Shown here one piece after another: positions 5,112 to 6,790 of a stretch of 6,790 bases of DNA. The stretch comes from an uncultured Nitrosotalea sp. (lineage in GTDB: Archaea > Thermoproteota > Nitrososphaeria > Nitrososphaerales > Nitrosopumilaceae): positions 1 to 6,790 of the forward strand of contig CAMLDG010000022.1 in assembly GCA_946478655.1 (NCBI GenBank), written 5' to 3'. The position numbers were made by a program, and so were the translations under genes. Below the pieces are notes generated by a model. It saw only the letters and a list, made by a program, of their open reading frames with translations, made no database searches and had not been told where the DNA came from. The first letter of the stretch is position 1; each line of letters begins with the position of its first letter.

Positions 5112-5374
5112 GCTTTTACTCCCATTCTTTCAAAGGATCTTTTTGTGATGGTGTTTCCATCTACAAGAGCAGATGTGCCATTGAAGTTGAATTGCCATGT
5201 AGAATTGTGTTTTGGAATAGTTTTGATTCCAGTTGCAGTTTGAATTGCAAACATGGATTTTGTTTCATCGATTACTTTACCGTGCAAGCCTATCATTTGA
5301 GAATTTGTAGATTTTACAATCAAGGTTTCAAGTCCAATCAGTTCATGACGTGTGATATTTTCTGCTGTAATCAT
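5108..5374 (-). CDS. rnp1: Ribonuclease P protein component 1 (Rpp29/Pop4 family)
   Basis: This is a protein subunit of archaeal RNase P, the ribonucleoprotein that removes the 5' leader from precursor tRNAs. In archaea Rpp29 pairs with Rpp21 to help substrate recognition. The 88-residue product has the Sm-like beta-barrel signature of the family: [11 protein letters not shown] (10-20), then [16 protein letters not shown] (27-42), whose GL-x-G-x-V-x-D-E-T core is diagnostic, then a strand region with [12 protein letters not shown], and a basic C-terminal KRSFERMG. The length is near the short end for archaeal homologues. Position between uL29 and uS17 is the known archaeal location of this gene. 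The operon overlaps it tightly on both sides (ATGA overlaps with uL29 upstream and uS17 downstream). A SUI1/eIF1-like gene, sometimes present next to it in other archaea, is absent here. Confidence 0.93.
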   Translation of the reverse strand: MITAENITRHELIGLETLIVKSTNSQMIGLHGKVIDETKSMFAIQTATGIKTIPKHNSTWQFNFNGTSALVDGNTITKRSFERMGVKA

Positions 5375-5574
5375 TTGGATTTCATCTCATTTAGTCTAGT
5401 TAATACTCTTGCGATATCTCTTCGAAGAGGTTTTACCTTTCCGCTGTCTTTTCGTAATGTTCCTTTAGACGCTTCAATCTTTAGTTTAGTAAGTTCGGAA
5501 CGCAATTGTCCTAGTCTGTCTTTAAGATCAGTTTCATTGAACTCTCGAACTGTTTTCATCTTGATTCGGGCCAT
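5371..5574 (-). CDS. rpl29: Large-subunit ribosomal protein uL29 (archaeal L29)
   Basis: This small helical 50S protein sits near the exit of the peptide tunnel, where the family helps form the docking platform for SRP and other nascent-chain factors. The 67 residues fit the family length. The pattern is typical: a short basic N-terminus, then two antiparallel helices (about 14-37 and 48-66) with the LRSELTKLKIEASKGTL segment at the turn, and the conserved VKPLRRDIARVLTRLNE second helix. The ATG start overlaps the uS3 stop by one base and is preceded by a GAGGAG run within the uS3 3' end. Its TGA stop overlaps the ATG of the RNase P protein gene by 4 bp (ATGA). Confidence 0.95.
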   Translation of the reverse strand: MARIKMKTVREFNETDLKDRLGQLRSELTKLKIEASKGTLRKDSGKVKPLRRDIARVLTRLNEMKSK

Positions 5575-6332
5575 TACTTGAGCTCCTCCTCTACTTCTTC
5601 AAATGTTTCCACAGTTTCGATTAATTTTTCTTCAAGCTCAATTACTTCACTTTCAGTACGTGGCTTGGTTGGATCAATCTGTGTTTCTTCTACAATCTCG
5701 ATTTCTTCTGGAACTTCGACTTTTTGCTTTGCTTCTTTCTTCATTACTTTTAATTCAAATTCTGGTATGAATCGCTCTTTTCTTGCAATTCTGATTCTAA
5801 CTCCGATAAGACCCATTTTTGTTTGAACGTGAACAATATCTTCGGATACGATAACGGTAGCTTGGTGTCCTGCTCGTGGCAGTATGCCTTTGCTGTGTTT
5901 TTCAAAGCTTGAACGGTCGCCTCTGAGTTTGCCAGAAGTTGTGATTTGTACACCCATCGCACCTGCCTCCATGATAGTCTGCATTGTCCACATGACTGCA
6001 CGTCTGAATGCAGTACCTCTTGCAAGGTGTTGTGACATTCTGTTGCACATGACACTTGGTTCAAGTTCTGGTTTTGTTATTTCAATTACTGATATCTGTG
6101 GATTTTTCAGACCAAAGTCTGTTTCCAAAACTTTTGTGAGATCTCGTATTCCACTTCCTTTTCTTCCTATTACAATACCAGGTCTTGTTACGTGTAATCC
6201 GACTCTGGTTCCGGTTGGAGTTTTTTGAATATCAACTTCTGAGAAACCTGCTTCCTTGATTGCTTCTCTTAAATAATCTTTCAAGAGCATCAGTTTGTAA
6301 CTATCATTGATTACGTTTTTCACAGATGACAT
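5574..6332 (-). CDS. rps3: Small-subunit ribosomal protein uS3 (archaeal S3, KH domain)
   Basis: This is a 30S head protein near the mRNA entry channel and contacts 16S rRNA and mRNA. The 252-residue product has an N-terminal type II KH domain with the GXXG loop visible as GRKG (56-59) inside [16 protein letters not shown]. The C-terminal S3 domain contains the conserved SGKLRGDRS stretch (around 133-141) and [12 protein letters not shown]. After about residue 200 comes a strongly acidic tail of roughly 50 residues, rich in Glu, Val and Ile, with no obvious fold. Acidic S3 tails occur in archaea; this one sits in the same operon as the very basic uL24 tail. The start is an ATG 2 bp after the uL22 stop, with AGGAGC about 8 nt upstream. 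The TAA stop overlaps the uL29 ATG by one base (TAATG), suggesting coupled translation. Confidence 0.97.
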   Translation of the reverse strand: MSSVKNVINDSYKLMLLKDYLREAIKEAGFSEVDIQKTPTGTRVGLHVTRPGIVIGRKGSGIRDLTKVLETDFGLKNPQISVIEITKPELEPSVMCNRMSQHLARGTAFRRAVMWTMQTIMEAGAMGVQITTSGKLRGDRSSFEKHSKGILPRAGHQATVIVSEDIVHVQTKMGLIGVRIRIARKERFIPEFELKVMKKEAKQKVEVPEEIEIVEETQIDPTKPRTESEVIELEEKLIETVETFEEVEEELK

Positions 6333-6334
6333 GG

Positions 6335-6790
6335 TTATAGCTCCTGAGCTACAAGCTCAACATGTGTAAGAATGTCTACTTTTGGAGTTGCACGTCCCAT
6401 TGCACGTGGAGTGAATCGTTCAAGTTTTCTGCCCTTGTGCACTGTAGCGTTTATTATTTTCAATCTGTCAAGATCCATTCCTCTGTATTCTGCGTTTGAT
6501 TCTAAATTGTCAAGTAATCTGATAAATTCTGATGCTGCTTTTTCTGGATATCTTCCTGCCATTACTCCAGTGTCTGACTTGTGTCCTACTTCGTTGTTGT
6601 ATCTTTGGAATGGAACTGCGCGTTCCAAGTTGACAACAGATTGGAGATAACTTCTTGCAGATTCAATTGACATTCCCTTTATTTTGTGTGCAATTTCTCT
6701 TGCATGCTTGTGTGAGATTGTCTTTTCTCGCAGAGCAGCACGAACATGACGTGTTTTATCATAATTTTGGAAAGCGTAGCTAAAATGCAT
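6335..6790 (-). CDS. rpl22: Large-subunit ribosomal protein uL22 (archaeal L22), possibly cut at the window edge
   Basis: This is a structural protein of the 50S subunit. It binds 23S rRNA, and its long beta-hairpin lines the peptide exit tunnel. The 151 residues match the usual archaeal length. The N-terminal part contains [13 protein letters not shown] and the helix around SHKHAREIA (26-34). The conserved hairpin region shows as NATVHKGR (114-121) followed by [12 protein letters not shown] (125-136), the uL22 signature. The reading frame begins with an ATG that is exactly the last three bases of the window. The true start may be this codon or one to a few codons further out, and no Shine-Dalgarno site can be seen. 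It is the most upstream gene here and leads into uS3 after a 2-bp gap, with a GGAG motif near its own 3' end that could serve uS3. The family call is firm; only the N-terminus is uncertain. Confidence 0.95.
   Translation of the reverse strand: MHFSYAFQNYDKTRHVRAALREKTISHKHAREIAHKIKGMSIESARSYLQSVVNLERAVPFQRYNNEVGHKSDTGVMAGRYPEKAASEFIRLLDNLESNAEYRGMDLDRLKIINATVHKGRKLERFTPRAMGRATPKVDILTHVELVAQEL

Noticed and set aside
5750..6064. Minus-strand 104-residue frame within uS3
   Set aside because: It lies fully inside uS3 in another frame, begins in the conserved core, has no credible start signal and reads as out-of-frame translation.
5884..6228. Long plus-strand open frame opposite uS3
   Set aside because: It is the antisense of a clearly conserved ribosomal gene and its product (Pro/Leu/Ser-rich) looks like no known protein. 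The same applies to the other plus-strand frames over the operon.

Overview
The window is a stretch of archaeal chromosome, most likely from an ammonia-oxidising-type thaumarchaeon (Nitrososphaerota, Nitrosopumilus-like). Three things point there: the archaeal S10/spc gene order with eS4 between uL24 and uL5 and with an RNase P protein between uL29 and uS17; the AT-rich base composition; and ribosomal protein sequences that resemble the thaumarchaeal versions as I remember them. No alignment was run. Every gene I can support lies on the minus strand, so transcription runs from the right edge to the left.

Positions 6790-1474 hold a tightly packed ribosomal protein operon. In order of transcription it encodes uL22, uS3, uL29, Rpp29 (RNase P protein component 1), uS17, uL14, uL24, eS4, uL5, uS14 (58 aa), uS8 and uL6. 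Junctions range from an 11-bp overlap to 6-bp gaps. Many are TGATG- or TAATG-type overlaps, as expected for one polycistronic message with coupled translation. The products are large- and small-subunit ribosomal proteins plus one subunit of the tRNA 5'-processing enzyme.

Positions 1429-1356 encode tRNA-Asn(GUU), 44 bp after uL6. The ribosomal protein run ends here: the L32e-L19e-L18-S5-L30-L15-SecY genes that follow L6 in many archaea are absent from this side.

Positions 1355-1153 are a 203-bp intergenic region with two related palindromes (centres about 1254/1255 and 1336/1337). They look like a duplicated operator, or an operator plus a terminator. Next comes a small four-cysteine zinc-ribbon protein (1152-886, TTG start, strong Shine-Dalgarno), overlapped by or closely followed by an unrecognised helical protein (ending at 525).

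Positions 1-524 hold no gene I can support. The stretch has runs of C or G, short direct repeats and inverted repeats. The main candidates for something undescribed are the paired palindromes with the zinc-ribbon/helical gene pair, and this non-coding block. The operon itself is conventional.
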